A stretch of DNA of 64,000 nucleotides, from assembly GCF_024972775.1 (NCBI RefSeq), contig NZ_CP092282.1:420001-484000 (forward strand), given 5' to 3'. The position numbers and the translations under genes are program-made. The notes beneath the pieces are model-generated. The model saw only the letters and a list, made by a program, of their open reading frames with translations. It did no database searches and was not told the DNA's origin. The stretch's first letter is position 1; each line of letters opens with the position of its first letter. Shown piece after piece: positions 26,521 through 35,726 of this stretch. This stretch comes from Dehalobacter sp. DCM. GTDB lineage: Bacteria; Bacillota; Desulfitobacteriia; Desulfitobacteriales; Syntrophobotulaceae.

Positions 26521-28461
26521 TCAGACTATTTTTCGTTGTTCTTTTACGGTAGGAAATCGCTCCATCTCCGTGTGGGGAAGGAAGCAGGCTGAAATAAATT
26601 CTCCCATATAGGAGCTGTCCGCACTCAATTCCAGGTAGGTCATTTGCGAAGCAATTTCCTCTGCCTTTAAGCGTGCATCTTGACTCCGTAAGGTTAGATA
26701 ACTGCCAAGGAGTGAACTATTGCCAAGGTATTTGAACTTTTCCACCGGAAGGTCCGGGAAAAGACCGATGGTAATTGCATTGACCATATCGATATTCGTG
26801 CCGATACCGCCTGCGATATATATTTTGTCAATTCCGGAATAATCTATACCCATGCTGTTTAAGAGCACGGCAACTGCAGAATAGACAGCGCCTTTTGCCC
26901 GGATAAAATTCTCTAAATCAATTTCCGTAATGGTGATATCATTCGGGATTTGCCATTCTTCTTTAAAGGCTAAAACATATTCACCGATATCATATTCATC
27001 AAAGCGGATACGCGGGGTAGCCATGTTACGGTTAAGTTTGCCCCGGCTGTCAATAACGCCGGTTCTGTACATTTCGGCAATGGCATCAATAATCCCGGAG
27101 CCGCATATCCCCAACGGTTTTTGATTATCTATAATTTCTATGGCAGGATCTAAAGTTCTTCTGTCGATTCTTACATTTTCAATAGCACCCGACGATGCGC
27201 GCATGCCGGAGCTTATTTCTCCGCCTTCAAAGGCAGGCCCGGCTGAACAGGCGCAAGTCAAAAGAAAATCCTTATTACCAAATACAATTTCGCCATTTGT
27301 TCCAAGATCCATAAACAGGACATTCTGGTCTTCAGCCCAAAGGCCTGAGGCTAATACGCCGGCTGTGATATCACCGCCAACGTAACTGGATACGGAAGGA
27401 AGAATATATAATAGACTTTCAGCGTGTGCTTTAAGTCCCAGTTCGCTCGCTTTGATGAACTCCGAAGTCAGAAACGCAGGAATATAGGGTTCTCTGCGCA
27501 GATAATCCGGGTAAACACCGAGAAGCAGATGCATCATCGTGGTGTTGCCGGAAGCGACAATGACACTGATATCATTATTGGAAAGGTGGAGTTCTTTACG
27601 CATTTTATTCAATAACGGGTTTATGGTGTCGTTGATGACAGCATGTTGTAATTCCTGGAGACCGTTTTTCCGAGTCGAATGAATAATTCGGGTTATCACA
27701 TCAGCGCCGTATTTAATCTGGGCATTACCGGACGAGGCTTTCGCCAGGATCTTTCCGGTGCAAAGATCGACCAAAAAGGCAGCTACGGATGTTGTCCCAA
27801 TATCAATAGCAACGCCATAGAGACGATCTGTGGTGTCTCCTGATTCGACATTGATCACACGGATGCCGTGATCATTTTCTACTAAATAAGTCAAGGTCAC
27901 TTTAAAGTCTTTATGTCTTATGATCTGAGGAAGTAATTTTAGTACCGATAAGCCACAGCTGACTTCGTTAAAGTCGCTGTTCTTAAGCAGATGCCGCTTT
28001 ATTCTGTCCCAGTCGGAAATATTATCATCAAGGGTGGGAAGGTCCAGTTCCATATATGTCTTCTGAACCGGGGAGTCAAATTGAATACGATTGGTTTCGG
28101 CGAGCTCAATGATCCCTTTCAGAATATCGGGATCATTTGTTCCCTCAAAACCTTCAACCTTCATTGTCGTAAAGGCAGATTCTTGAGACCGGGGAACCTC
28201 AACGGTTATATCGCCGGTTATTTTAGAACAGCAAGCCAGAACATACCCTTGATCGATATCCGCCGTGGTAATGTGATGGCTCTTTCGGAAGTTGACATTT
28301 CCTTTGCCTTTTAAGACTTTCACTTTGCATTTGCCGCATGACCCAAGACCGTTACACGGGGAATCTACGTAAATTCCTGCTTTTCGGGCGGCATCAAACA
28401 GCGTTTCACCAAGTTTCGCTAGTACAACCGTATTTTCCGGCACAAACTTCACTTTAAACAT
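26521..28461 (-). CDS. acsV: reductive activator of corrinoid proteins (RACo/ASKHA), ACS-operon copy
   Basis: 646 residues. N-terminal 2Fe-2S ferredoxin domain with Cys36, Cys42, Cys45 and Cys77, a middle linker, then a large ASKHA ATPase domain (DUF4445 region) with GVAIDIGTTSVAAFLVD, MDLGTNGEI, GICGSGIIDAIAEM and IAGGIGTNIDM. RACo uses ATP and an electron to return accidentally oxidised Co(II) corrinoid to Co(I), here most likely that of the AcsC/AcsD protein. It lies 165 bases downstream of acsB and upstream of cooT, all in the same direction. A second, divergent activator is encoded at 46912. The gene symbol follows Moorella usage and is tentative. Confidence 0.88.
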   Translation of the reverse strand: MFKVKFVPENTVVLAKLGETLFDAARKAGIYVDSPCNGLGSCGKCKVKVLKGKGNVNFRKSHHITTADIDQGYVLACCSKITGDITVEVPRSQESAFTTMKVEGFEGTNDPDILKGIIELAETNRIQFDSPVQKTYMELDLPTLDDNISDWDRIKRHLLKNSDFNEVSCGLSVLKLLPQIIRHKDFKVTLTYLVENDHGIRVINVESGDTTDRLYGVAIDIGTTSVAAFLVDLCTGKILAKASSGNAQIKYGADVITRIIHSTRKNGLQELQHAVINDTINPLLNKMRKELHLSNNDISVIVASGNTTMMHLLLGVYPDYLRREPYIPAFLTSEFIKASELGLKAHAESLLYILPSVSSYVGGDITAGVLASGLWAEDQNVLFMDLGTNGEIVFGNKDFLLTCACSAGPAFEGGEISSGMRASSGAIENVRIDRRTLDPAIEIIDNQKPLGICGSGIIDAIAEMYRTGVIDSRGKLNRNMATPRIRFDEYDIGEYVLAFKEEWQIPNDITITEIDLENFIRAKGAVYSAVAVLLNSMGIDYSGIDKIYIAGGIGTNIDMVNAITIGLFPDLPVEKFKYLGNSSLLGSYLTLRSQDARLKAEEIASQMTYLELSADSSYMGEFISACFLPHTEMERFPTVKEQRKIV

Positions 28462-28626
28462 GATGACTCACTCTCCTCCTCATATTGCCAGCCTTTAAAC
28501 CCTGTAACGGCCCTTGGATTGCAGCTCTATTTTTATTATTTCGTCGATTTATGACGGATTACTTATTCGGGATACTTTTTCAAAATTAAGTTATCCTAAA
28601 GTACACGTCATTATGAGTGTCAATTT

Positions 28627-30753
28627 TTACATCAACGGATCCATGGTGAGAGCAGGGTGCCCTTTTTCACTTAGATATTCAAGAACAGCTTCGGATTCGC
28701 TGGCAATGGTTTCATCGCAAATCATGTCGACAAAGTTATCGATGCCATACATTTCTTTGGCAGTGGCATTTAATTTATCGGCAACGAATTCTTTGAGTTC
28801 TTTTGGCATCCAGACAATTCTACCCGGGCCGCCTTCAGCGGAGATAAATTTCTTAGAAGAGATGAACTGTCTGCCGTGACCCATAAATCCGGGTGTCTGG
28901 ACACCGCCGCCTGTCATGGAAGCAAGTTCACCAAAGGTCATGCCCACCGGTGATACTCCGGAGAATTCACGGTTGACGATGACAATGCCGTTGGCCTCCG
29001 GCATGATTCCGGCGATACACTCAAAGCAGCCGCAGGATGTCATTGGATCTTCCAGTAAGCTGTATAAAGTAATCTGGGTTAAAGCACCTTGGGAATGTCT
29101 CTCAACTGTTTTATTTACTTCGTCCCAAATACCTTTCACAGGGTCAAGATCCGGGCCTTTGACAATCGGCTGACACGGGCCGGTAGGATCCAGCTCCTTG
29201 GTTGCTTTCGCGTCGAGCCAGCTTACCGCACCGCAAAGTCCAAGCCGTTCCGGTGTAACGATACACACATGGGAAGGCGCGAAGGACTGGCAGAGAATAC
29301 AGGTATAGAAGGTATCGACACTTTCATCGGTCAGACTAGAGATACGGACATCACGGGCGCTGTACTTAGGTACAACTTGCGCTTCTTTGATTTCTTTGAT
29401 TTTTTCGGGGTCGGTGATAATCGTAACCTGGCATTTATCAACGACGGCACCGAATTCATCCAGCATTTTGGCATAGAGAACCTCGCCGATATGGCGGAGG
29501 CGGAAGCCTTTGTTGTAGGCATCTTTGCCGATACGGATCCAGGTGGTATCCCTTTGACCGACATGCATAATACCTTCAATATAGTTCATGAAATAGTGGA
29601 TACGTCTTTCCAGTACCGGTTCAAAGTCCGGATTCATATTCTTTCCGGCAACTTCGACCAAAACAGCCAGCGGCATCCGGCCCGGTACTTGGGTGACAAC
29701 GTCGATATCGTCACCAATCAGGGTAATCTTATGATCTTCAATCTCGCTGATATCACGCTGGGTAACAAGTTCCCAGGAATCAGTACGACCGCCGCCAAAT
29801 TCTACAAACATCGCATCTTTACGGATTCTTTCACCTTCGAAGGCAGCAGCAAACGCAACCGGAATAGGAATTTCCGTAATTTTGACTTTAATCTGGCGAA
29901 TCTCAAGAGAGGTTGCAGCCATCTTGTCGTAATCTTTTTGGGTGATAAGCTTCATCGGAACTTCGGCGACATCCTGGTCGGTGACAACAGGGAAGCCGAG
30001 GTTAATTGCAGCCGCGCCGCAGGCTACTTTATAATTGCTCAAAGGGCCAACCGCATTGACGAATGCCCGCAGTCTCTTATAAGTGTACCGTTTAAATTCT
30101 TCCCAATCGCCAGGCGTAAGAGCACCAAAGATCAGAGCGGCACGAATCGGAATCGTAACGACATGGATGACTGAGGTCATGTTATAGCCAAGCGGCATAA
30201 CTCGGAACTCCAGGCCAACTTTAACACCCGCTTCAATGGCTTGATCGATCACTTTGCCAACGAGGAACGTCAGTAGACCTTTGGCCTGATATTCCTTAAT
30301 AATCTTGGCAGCGGATTCGGGATCCGGACATTCACCGATAATAACGGCCTGACCGGGAATGTCGTCCATTACCAGACCGACACCCCAACCGCGGACAACA
30401 GCGTCGGTGAGAAAACCCATGCAGGGCGCTTCATACGGATTTTCTTGCATAACATATTTCAGAACTTCGATAATTTCTGAGCAAATGGCAGCAGCCATAC
30501 CGGCATTTTCTGCTTCCCTCAGCTGTTCTTTTTTAACAATAAAGCTGCGGGCCAGATCTAAAGCGCCTTCAAGTTCCCCCAGGGTGCTAATCTTTTTGCC
30601 TGTTATGGCGTAAATCAGCGGCAGGGAGTAAGCAGTGTCGGGAAAAGCTACTTTCTGTTCCCGTCCCTTTAAGGAGATTGCTTTTTCAACATATTCAACT
30701 GCGGTAGCGAGGGCTTGGTCTGCGCCTGCAAATATGGTGTTATATAAATTCAT
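28627..30753 (-). CDS. acsB: acetyl-CoA synthase (CODH/ACS alpha subunit)
   Basis: 708 residues, close to the ~730 of Moorella AcsB, so the bacterial form with the N-terminal CODH-docking domain is kept. A-cluster ligands are clear: CILC near residue 482, further cysteines in SHVCIVTPERLGLC, and the Cys-Gly-Cys motif in TSCGCFECI near 573, which binds the distal nickel. It condenses a methyl group from the corrinoid protein with CO from CODH and CoA to acetyl-CoA. The gene lies between acsE and the activator. A long open frame on the opposite strand is a shadow of codon bias. Confidence 0.97.
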   Translation of the reverse strand: MNLYNTIFAGADQALATAVEYVEKAISLKGREQKVAFPDTAYSLPLIYAITGKKISTLGELEGALDLARSFIVKKEQLREAENAGMAAAICSEIIEVLKYVMQENPYEAPCMGFLTDAVVRGWGVGLVMDDIPGQAVIIGECPDPESAAKIIKEYQAKGLLTFLVGKVIDQAIEAGVKVGLEFRVMPLGYNMTSVIHVVTIPIRAALIFGALTPGDWEEFKRYTYKRLRAFVNAVGPLSNYKVACGAAAINLGFPVVTDQDVAEVPMKLITQKDYDKMAATSLEIRQIKVKITEIPIPVAFAAAFEGERIRKDAMFVEFGGGRTDSWELVTQRDISEIEDHKITLIGDDIDVVTQVPGRMPLAVLVEVAGKNMNPDFEPVLERRIHYFMNYIEGIMHVGQRDTTWIRIGKDAYNKGFRLRHIGEVLYAKMLDEFGAVVDKCQVTIITDPEKIKEIKEAQVVPKYSARDVRISSLTDESVDTFYTCILCQSFAPSHVCIVTPERLGLCGAVSWLDAKATKELDPTGPCQPIVKGPDLDPVKGIWDEVNKTVERHSQGALTQITLYSLLEDPMTSCGCFECIAGIMPEANGIVIVNREFSGVSPVGMTFGELASMTGGGVQTPGFMGHGRQFISSKKFISAEGGPGRIVWMPKELKEFVADKLNATAKEMYGIDNFVDMICDETIASESEAVLEYLSEKGHPALTMDPLM

Positions 30754-30807
30754 GAGTATTCCCCTTTCCGTGGAATTCCCCCAGGCCGTACGTATACGGG
30801 GCTGTTT

Positions 30808-31593
30808 TTACAGCTCCAGGTAGGAATCGGCATACAGCATATTGCCTTTAATCATGTCACACGTTTTAATGGTTTCCATAAGTCTTTGGTCGCAAGGGTT
30901 AACAATAGCTGCAGTTAATCCACACTGCATAGCCATTGCACAGTAGGTAGCATCGATAATCGGGCGAACATTTTTCGGTGCGCCGTTGGAAACGTTGCTT
31001 AAGCCGGCGTTGGTTCTAAGGCCCATTTCGGTGATTTGGCGAATGGTTTCCAATACTTCAGGCGCTTTCTCCTGCATGCCTTTGATGACCAGGAACAGGG
31101 GGTCAAAGAGCAGATCCATCGGATCCATACCCAGCATCATGGCTTTTTCCAACATTTCGGTGCAATAGGTGATACGTTCTTCAACATCAGAGGGAATGCC
31201 TTCTTTCGCGCACAGGGCGATAGCCATAGCGTCATTAGCAGCAGCAACATCCAGGAGTCCGAGACGCGGTCCAGCATCGGCAGAGTTGATGATCGGCTTT
31301 CCTTTGGAACGGTTATACACTTTGATACCGGCTTCGATGGCTTTCTTATTAGCAGTATCCAAGCAAATAGGCACATTGTCGCATTCGCTTTGCAGGAGCT
31401 GTACAGCCCAAGCCATGACTTCTTCGCCGTCTCTTTCGGCAGGTCCGATATTCAAATCAAGATAATAAGCGCCGGCAGCCAGTTGTTCTTTTGCTCTTTG
31501 CAGAATGGGTTCAGGGTTGCGGTCCGCAATTGCCTGGCGGATGACCGGAGAAATACAATGGATTCTTTCACCAATTACTAAAAATCTATCCAT
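30808..31593 (-). CDS. acsE: methyltetrahydrofolate:corrinoid iron-sulfur protein methyltransferase
   Basis: 261 residues, a pterin-binding TIM barrel. Conserved AcsE features: IGERIH at the start, LDLNIGP, the pterin contacts ICLDTAN, and the catalytic Asn in GLSNVSNG. It moves the methyl group of 5-methyl-THF to Co(I) of AcsC/AcsD. ATG 31593 is chosen, 7 bases after GGAGGTG; the frame is open a few codons further upstream without a ribosome site. It is located between acsC and acsB, the usual acetogen arrangement. A more distant paralogue is at 39773. Confidence 0.95.
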   Translation of the reverse strand: MDRFLVIGERIHCISPVIRQAIADRNPEPILQRAKEQLAAGAYYLDLNIGPAERDGEEVMAWAVQLLQSECDNVPICLDTANKKAIEAGIKVYNRSKGKPIINSADAGPRLGLLDVAAANDAMAIALCAKEGIPSDVEERITYCTEMLEKAMMLGMDPMDLLFDPLFLVIKGMQEKAPEVLETIRQITEMGLRTNAGLSNVSNGAPKNVRPIIDATYCAMAMQCGLTAAIVNPCDQRLMETIKTCDMIKGNMLYADSYLEL

Positions 31594-31659
31594 GTTAGAG
31601 CACCTCCACATAATTTGTTCTATCTTTTATACCCAGTGCGAATTCATAACGAATCCGTA

Positions 31660-33015
31660 TTAGTTAATACCTTCCAGCGTTCTCAGGAACTTAGGCAGAT
31701 GCATTGCCTCATCGGGTCCGATGACGATTTCCCATTCCGGAAGGTTTTCTTGGATATCACCTTTAAGAACAGCCACTTTGCCGGGGATGATCAGCTTACG
31801 GCATTTTGTTTTCTCTTCAATACCGGATTCTTTGATGAATTTACTGATAACTGAGCCGCTGAATTTTCCTGCAGCCCATGCCGTAAGAACGGAATACCCG
31901 CCAGCATCAGGAATTCCAAACCAAACAGGTACTTTGGATCTTTCTACTTCACCGGAAACAACGAAGTAGGTCAGAGCAAAGTCAACGGTGATAAGAACAG
32001 GTGAGTTGTCGCCAGGGTTGTTGATCGGATAGATTTTTGGCTCAACACGCATCGGTTTTTGCGGATCAGTATAGATATTCTGTCTTAAACCAAAGAGCGG
32101 AAGAGCACGCGCATAATCGATGTCATCCAGGACAATGATGGAGCCGTATTTCATGGTGAAAAGAGAAGCCAGAGCGACTTCCATGTATTTGTCGCCTTTA
32201 GCCAGCTCATTGACAAAGACAACCGAAGGATAACCGAAAGTACGGTCTTGCTCTTTCAATGAAATCCTGCGAATTTGGACGGCGTTGGTAAAAGCTTCAC
32301 GTGCGGAAGCGATTCCCGTATCTAAGATCAATTCCTTGTAATCCAATTTCTGAACGTTTTCGGCTAAGGCATAGAGTTCATCCAAATTGGCTGCTTTTAA
32401 ACCTAAGGGAAGTTTTTTATCTTTGACTAGGGCAACCATGGCTTCATAATTGCTGTTCGTAGCACCAAAAACAATCGGCAGCTCATCTTGAACCAGCGGC
32501 AACGCATCCTTCAAAACGGAAGCGTCGTCACAGATCAACATATAAGCAACTTTTAATTCCGAAGCTTTTACCTTGTTGATCAGAGACAGGTAAGCCTCTT
32601 TGTTGCCGGTATATTGCAAGGCGACGATTTCTGCTTTCATCTGTTCACCAATACGAACATAATCTACTTTTTTCATGTTGGCGATCCGAGTGTCAACTTG
32701 TTCCTGGGTCATCGCATCCGTCAGGCATACGGCAAAACGGTTTCTGTTAACAAAAGTTTCTTCATGGCGGAAAAGAACAGTTTCACCGCCGAGCTTGTAT
32801 TCATTATCGCCCGTTCCAAAGGTGATCGCTTTCATCAAAGGTGCGGTTGATTCAGAGAGTTTAGCCATCGCTTCGTCGCTCATATGGCCGCATTTGCTAA
32901 TTTCCGCGCCGCCGGCGGCAACCTTCATCGCAAAAGCCATACAGGTGGGGAAACCGCATTCTTTACAGTTGGTTTTGGGAGTCAGTTTATAGATATCCAA
33001 TCCGGACATTGCCAT
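31660..33015 (-). CDS. acsC: corrinoid iron-sulfur protein large subunit
   Basis: 451 residues. The N terminus carries the 4Fe-4S motif CKECGFPTC with the fourth Cys in ISKCG (about residues 17-42), which passes electrons for reductive activation. A TIM-barrel middle domain and a C-terminal cobalamin-binding domain follow. It shuttles the methyl group from AcsE to AcsB. The start at 33015 gives MAMSGLDIYKLTPKTNC, with GGAGG 10 bases upstream. acsD lies directly upstream. Confidence 0.95.
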   Translation of the reverse strand: MAMSGLDIYKLTPKTNCKECGFPTCMAFAMKVAAGGAEISKCGHMSDEAMAKLSESTAPLMKAITFGTGDNEYKLGGETVLFRHEETFVNRNRFAVCLTDAMTQEQVDTRIANMKKVDYVRIGEQMKAEIVALQYTGNKEAYLSLINKVKASELKVAYMLICDDASVLKDALPLVQDELPIVFGATNSNYEAMVALVKDKKLPLGLKAANLDELYALAENVQKLDYKELILDTGIASAREAFTNAVQIRRISLKEQDRTFGYPSVVFVNELAKGDKYMEVALASLFTMKYGSIIVLDDIDYARALPLFGLRQNIYTDPQKPMRVEPKIYPINNPGDNSPVLITVDFALTYFVVSGEVERSKVPVWFGIPDAGGYSVLTAWAAGKFSGSVISKFIKESGIEEKTKCRKLIIPGKVAVLKGDIQENLPEWEIVIGPDEAMHLPKFLRTLEGIN

Positions 33016-33067
33016 TTTATATATTCCTCCTTGAAACAATATTTATATCATATACATCGAATCTGAA

Positions 33068-34012
33068 TTATTTCATCGCATTAATAAACGCACGAATTGT
33101 CTCAGCTGAACGCGGATGACGTACGACAACGGCATCAGAACCGGCAGCGATGACGCTGGCAGCCGTAGAGATTTCCATGGCAATGCCACGCTCTTCCTGA
33201 TTGCCCCATTCCGGAGAATCTTCTTCAGTCGACGCTGCTTCCTTGACGTTCCACGTATCGAAAGAAACCGGGGTAATAATCGGCATCTGAAGCGTCTTAT
33301 CATTCTGGCCTAAACCAGCAAGACGGATACGGTCCATCGTTGAAGCCACATATTCAAATCCATAGCCGACAGGGGCGCTGCCGACATTCATGACAATACT
33401 TTCGTTTTTAATTTCAAGTTGATTAATTAAAATGTTTAATTGTTTGGCAAGGTTAATGTCGACGGATGATTCGGCAGCAACCTTATGTTTGTAAGCCGTG
33501 ACACCTGCTGCAGCGACCGTTTTATAGTTGTCTTCCACAGCGGACATAAGTAAGACGTTTTTGCCTTCCAATACTTCGGCGACTTTCTCAAATAGCTTAA
33601 GATCTTTCTCATGATTCTGCGTACCGGCAATCACAAGAGGCGTTTTAATTGCTGCAGCAACTTCCTTAGCTAAAGCAGCACATTCGTTCACCGGTTTATT
33701 TAAACCGTTCGGGTCGGCGCCTTCAAAACGCAGACAAATAAAGTCAGGTGCATATTTTTCTTCTACCGCTTTCGCCCAAGCGACCGTACTGTCGATAGCA
33801 GAACCGTAAAGTGCCTTCAGCGCAGGAATCCAGCTCTCAGGATAAACATCAAGGATTTCCAAGCCAATTTTGGTACCGCTCCCGGTTTCACCGTCAAAAT
33901 TATAGAACGGTAATGCGTTTTGACCACCAAGTGATAAGGTGTTTTCCCCTGTCCCTAATTCGAGATTGTTAATGCTTCCACTATACTTTTGGACTGAGGT
34001 TTTAAAAGCCAC
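33068..34012 (-). CDS. acsD: corrinoid iron-sulfur protein small subunit
   Basis: 314 residues, the usual length. TIM-barrel protein recognisable by GGQNALPFYNFDGE, DFICLRFEGADPNG and the C-terminal VVRHPRSAETI. It forms a heterodimer with AcsC and helps bind the corrinoid between the subunits. The gene spacing to acsC is 52 bases and to the upstream ATPase gene 18 bases, consistent with one transcript. Confidence 0.95.
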   Translation of the reverse strand: MAFKTSVQKYSGSINNLELGTGENTLSLGGQNALPFYNFDGETGSGTKIGLEILDVYPESWIPALKALYGSAIDSTVAWAKAVEEKYAPDFICLRFEGADPNGLNKPVNECAALAKEVAAAIKTPLVIAGTQNHEKDLKLFEKVAEVLEGKNVLLMSAVEDNYKTVAAAGVTAYKHKVAAESSVDINLAKQLNILINQLEIKNESIVMNVGSAPVGYGFEYVASTMDRIRLAGLGQNDKTLQMPIITPVSFDTWNVKEAASTEEDSPEWGNQEERGIAMEISTAASVIAAGSDAVVVRHPRSAETIRAFINAMK

Positions 34013-34030
34013 TAGAATCTCCTCCTTTTA

Positions 34031-34798
34031 CTATAAACCGATTTTTTGACAAATATTTTTAACTGCCTGTTTGGATAAACTGTCATCAGGCAGTTTGACT
34101 GAAGGTATTCCCTGGGTGTCATAATCATAGACGAGTGGATCGAGAGCGATGACTCCCAGTAGCTCCAGGCCTTGCAGGGCTATTTCTTCCTTAATACCCT
34201 CGCTCAACTGCCCTTCAGGAGCTTTATTGATGATTAAGTACTGTTCTTTCACTTTCAGACCCAGTTCCTTAACCAGCTTATTGATACGGCCGACGGCCTG
34301 AACGCCGCGCCGTGAGCAATCACTGACCAAAAGCAGAATATCGATACTTCTGGCAGTACCTCTGCTTAAGTGTTCCATACCTGCTTCATTATCCATGATG
34401 ACATAATCGTAATCTTCAGAGACTTTATCCAGTTGTTCTCTTAAGATCGTGTTGACGAAACAATAACAGCCTTTGCCTTCGGATCTACCCATGACGAGCA
34501 GATCATAACCATTGCCTTCAGAAATACTGGCATTTAACTGGTAGTTCAGATATTGCCCTTTGGTCATTCCGCCAGGAAATCCGTCGCGCATGGTCTCGCG
34601 CCTATTGACTTCTTCTTTGATCTCCCCGAGTGTTGTCTCGACTTCTATGCCAAGCACCTCATTTAAGTTGGCGTTGGCATCGGCATCCACAGCGAGAATA
34701 GAGCCTTTCTTCTGCTTGATCAGGTAGTCAATAATCAGACCTGTTATTGTGGTTTTCCCTGTTCCGCCTTTACCGGCCAGTGCAAGTGTCTTTCCCAT
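34031..34798 (-). CDS. CooC/AcsF-type nickel-insertion ATPase (second copy)
   Basis: 255 residues of the MinD/SIMIBI class. The deviant Walker A is GKGGTGKTT at residue ~9, the switch region is VDADANANL, and MDNEAGMEHLSRGT is present. A Cys-x-Cys motif (GCYCFVN, near residue 113) matches the dimeric metal site known for CooC. AcsF-type proteins are thought to load nickel into AcsB while CooC serves CODH, so two copies may divide the labour (inference). ATG 34798 is chosen, with GGGGA six bases upstream. It lies between acsD and cooC. Confidence 0.88.
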   Translation of the reverse strand: MGKTLALAGKGGTGKTTITGLIIDYLIKQKKGSILAVDADANANLNEVLGIEVETTLGEIKEEVNRRETMRDGFPGGMTKGQYLNYQLNASISEGNGYDLLVMGRSEGKGCYCFVNTILREQLDKVSEDYDYVIMDNEAGMEHLSRGTARSIDILLLVSDCSRRGVQAVGRINKLVKELGLKVKEQYLIINKAPEGQLSEGIKEEIALQGLELLGVIALDPLVYDYDTQGIPSVKLPDDSLSKQAVKNICQKIGL

Positions 34799-34835
34799 AA
34801 TCATTCCCCGTTTCACCTATGTGCTCGTATATGGT

Positions 34836-35606
34836 CTATATCAGGGCACTTAATTTGTCTTTAATCGCTTTGACCTCGTCAACAACTTGACTGTCAGCAT
34901 AAGGGGACCGGTCAGCCCTGTCGGAATGGACAACATTCTGACTGTAGGTGATAAAGCCAAGACAGGCGTCGGGATCGACGTTTGCAAGGACATAATCCTT
35001 ATCTGCCTGATCTTTGATTTTATTTCCCACAACATAAACTTTTTTAACTCCGATATCCGCAGCCAGTTTTTTTATCTTATGGTAGGTTTGCAGGCTTCTG
35101 GCTCCGGGCTCGACAACCACGATGAAAGCATTGACTCCCTGAGCGGTACCCCGTCCCAAGTGCTCGATTCCGGCTTCCATATCCATGACGACAACATCTT
35201 TATTATGCAGGACAAGATGTGAAGTCAGCCGTTTCAGAAGGACATGTTCAGGGCATACACAGCCCGATCCGCCGTTTTCTACCGTACCCATGGTAAGAAG
35301 GTTAACGCCATTATAGCGGGTACAGTATTTATCAGGAATGTCATCCACTTGTGGATTCAATTTGAACATTTTGCTAAAGGAGTCACCGGGTGTGTTCGTA
35401 CGTTCGGCAATCATTTCTTTCATTTCCGCAATGGGTACGATTCCGGCAATAATTTCTTCCGGAAAGCCTAACGCCAAAGCGAGATTCGCATCGGGATCAG
35501 CATCGACAGCCAGTACACGAAAGCCCTCCGCCGCATATAATCTGCTTAAGATGGCAGCAAACGTCGTTTTGCCTACACCGCCCTTGCCGGTAATTGCAAT
35601 TTTCAT
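34836..35606 (-). CDS. cooC: CO dehydrogenase maturation ATPase CooC
   Basis: 256 residues. Walker A GKGGVGKTT at residue 7, VDADPDANLALALG, the CxC nickel site in GSGCVCPEH, and MDMEAGIEHLGRGTA, all typical of CooC. ATP-driven dimer changes deliver Ni(II) to the CODH C-cluster. It lies 120 bases downstream of the CODH gene and just ahead of its paralogue. About 40% of positions look shared with that paralogue by eye. Confidence 0.92.
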   Translation of the reverse strand: MKIAITGKGGVGKTTFAAILSRLYAAEGFRVLAVDADPDANLALALGFPEEIIAGIVPIAEMKEMIAERTNTPGDSFSKMFKLNPQVDDIPDKYCTRYNGVNLLTMGTVENGGSGCVCPEHVLLKRLTSHLVLHNKDVVVMDMEAGIEHLGRGTAQGVNAFIVVVEPGARSLQTYHKIKKLAADIGVKKVYVVGNKIKDQADKDYVLANVDPDACLGFITYSQNVVHSDRADRSPYADSQVVDEVKAIKDKLSALI

Positions 35607-35726
35607 ATGAACACCCCGTTTCTCCTATAGATAACCCTTCATAAGGTTAATTTGCATTAAAGGATAGATATTTAATCATACATTGAAGGTTTTTTTCTGT
35701 TTTTCGATAGCGCGTCAGGATGAATA

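Noticed and set aside
29089-30174. 361-codon open frame opposite acsB
   Set aside because: It lies fully antisense to a clear acsB gene, has no ribosome site and no recognisable domain; codon bias of acsB explains it.
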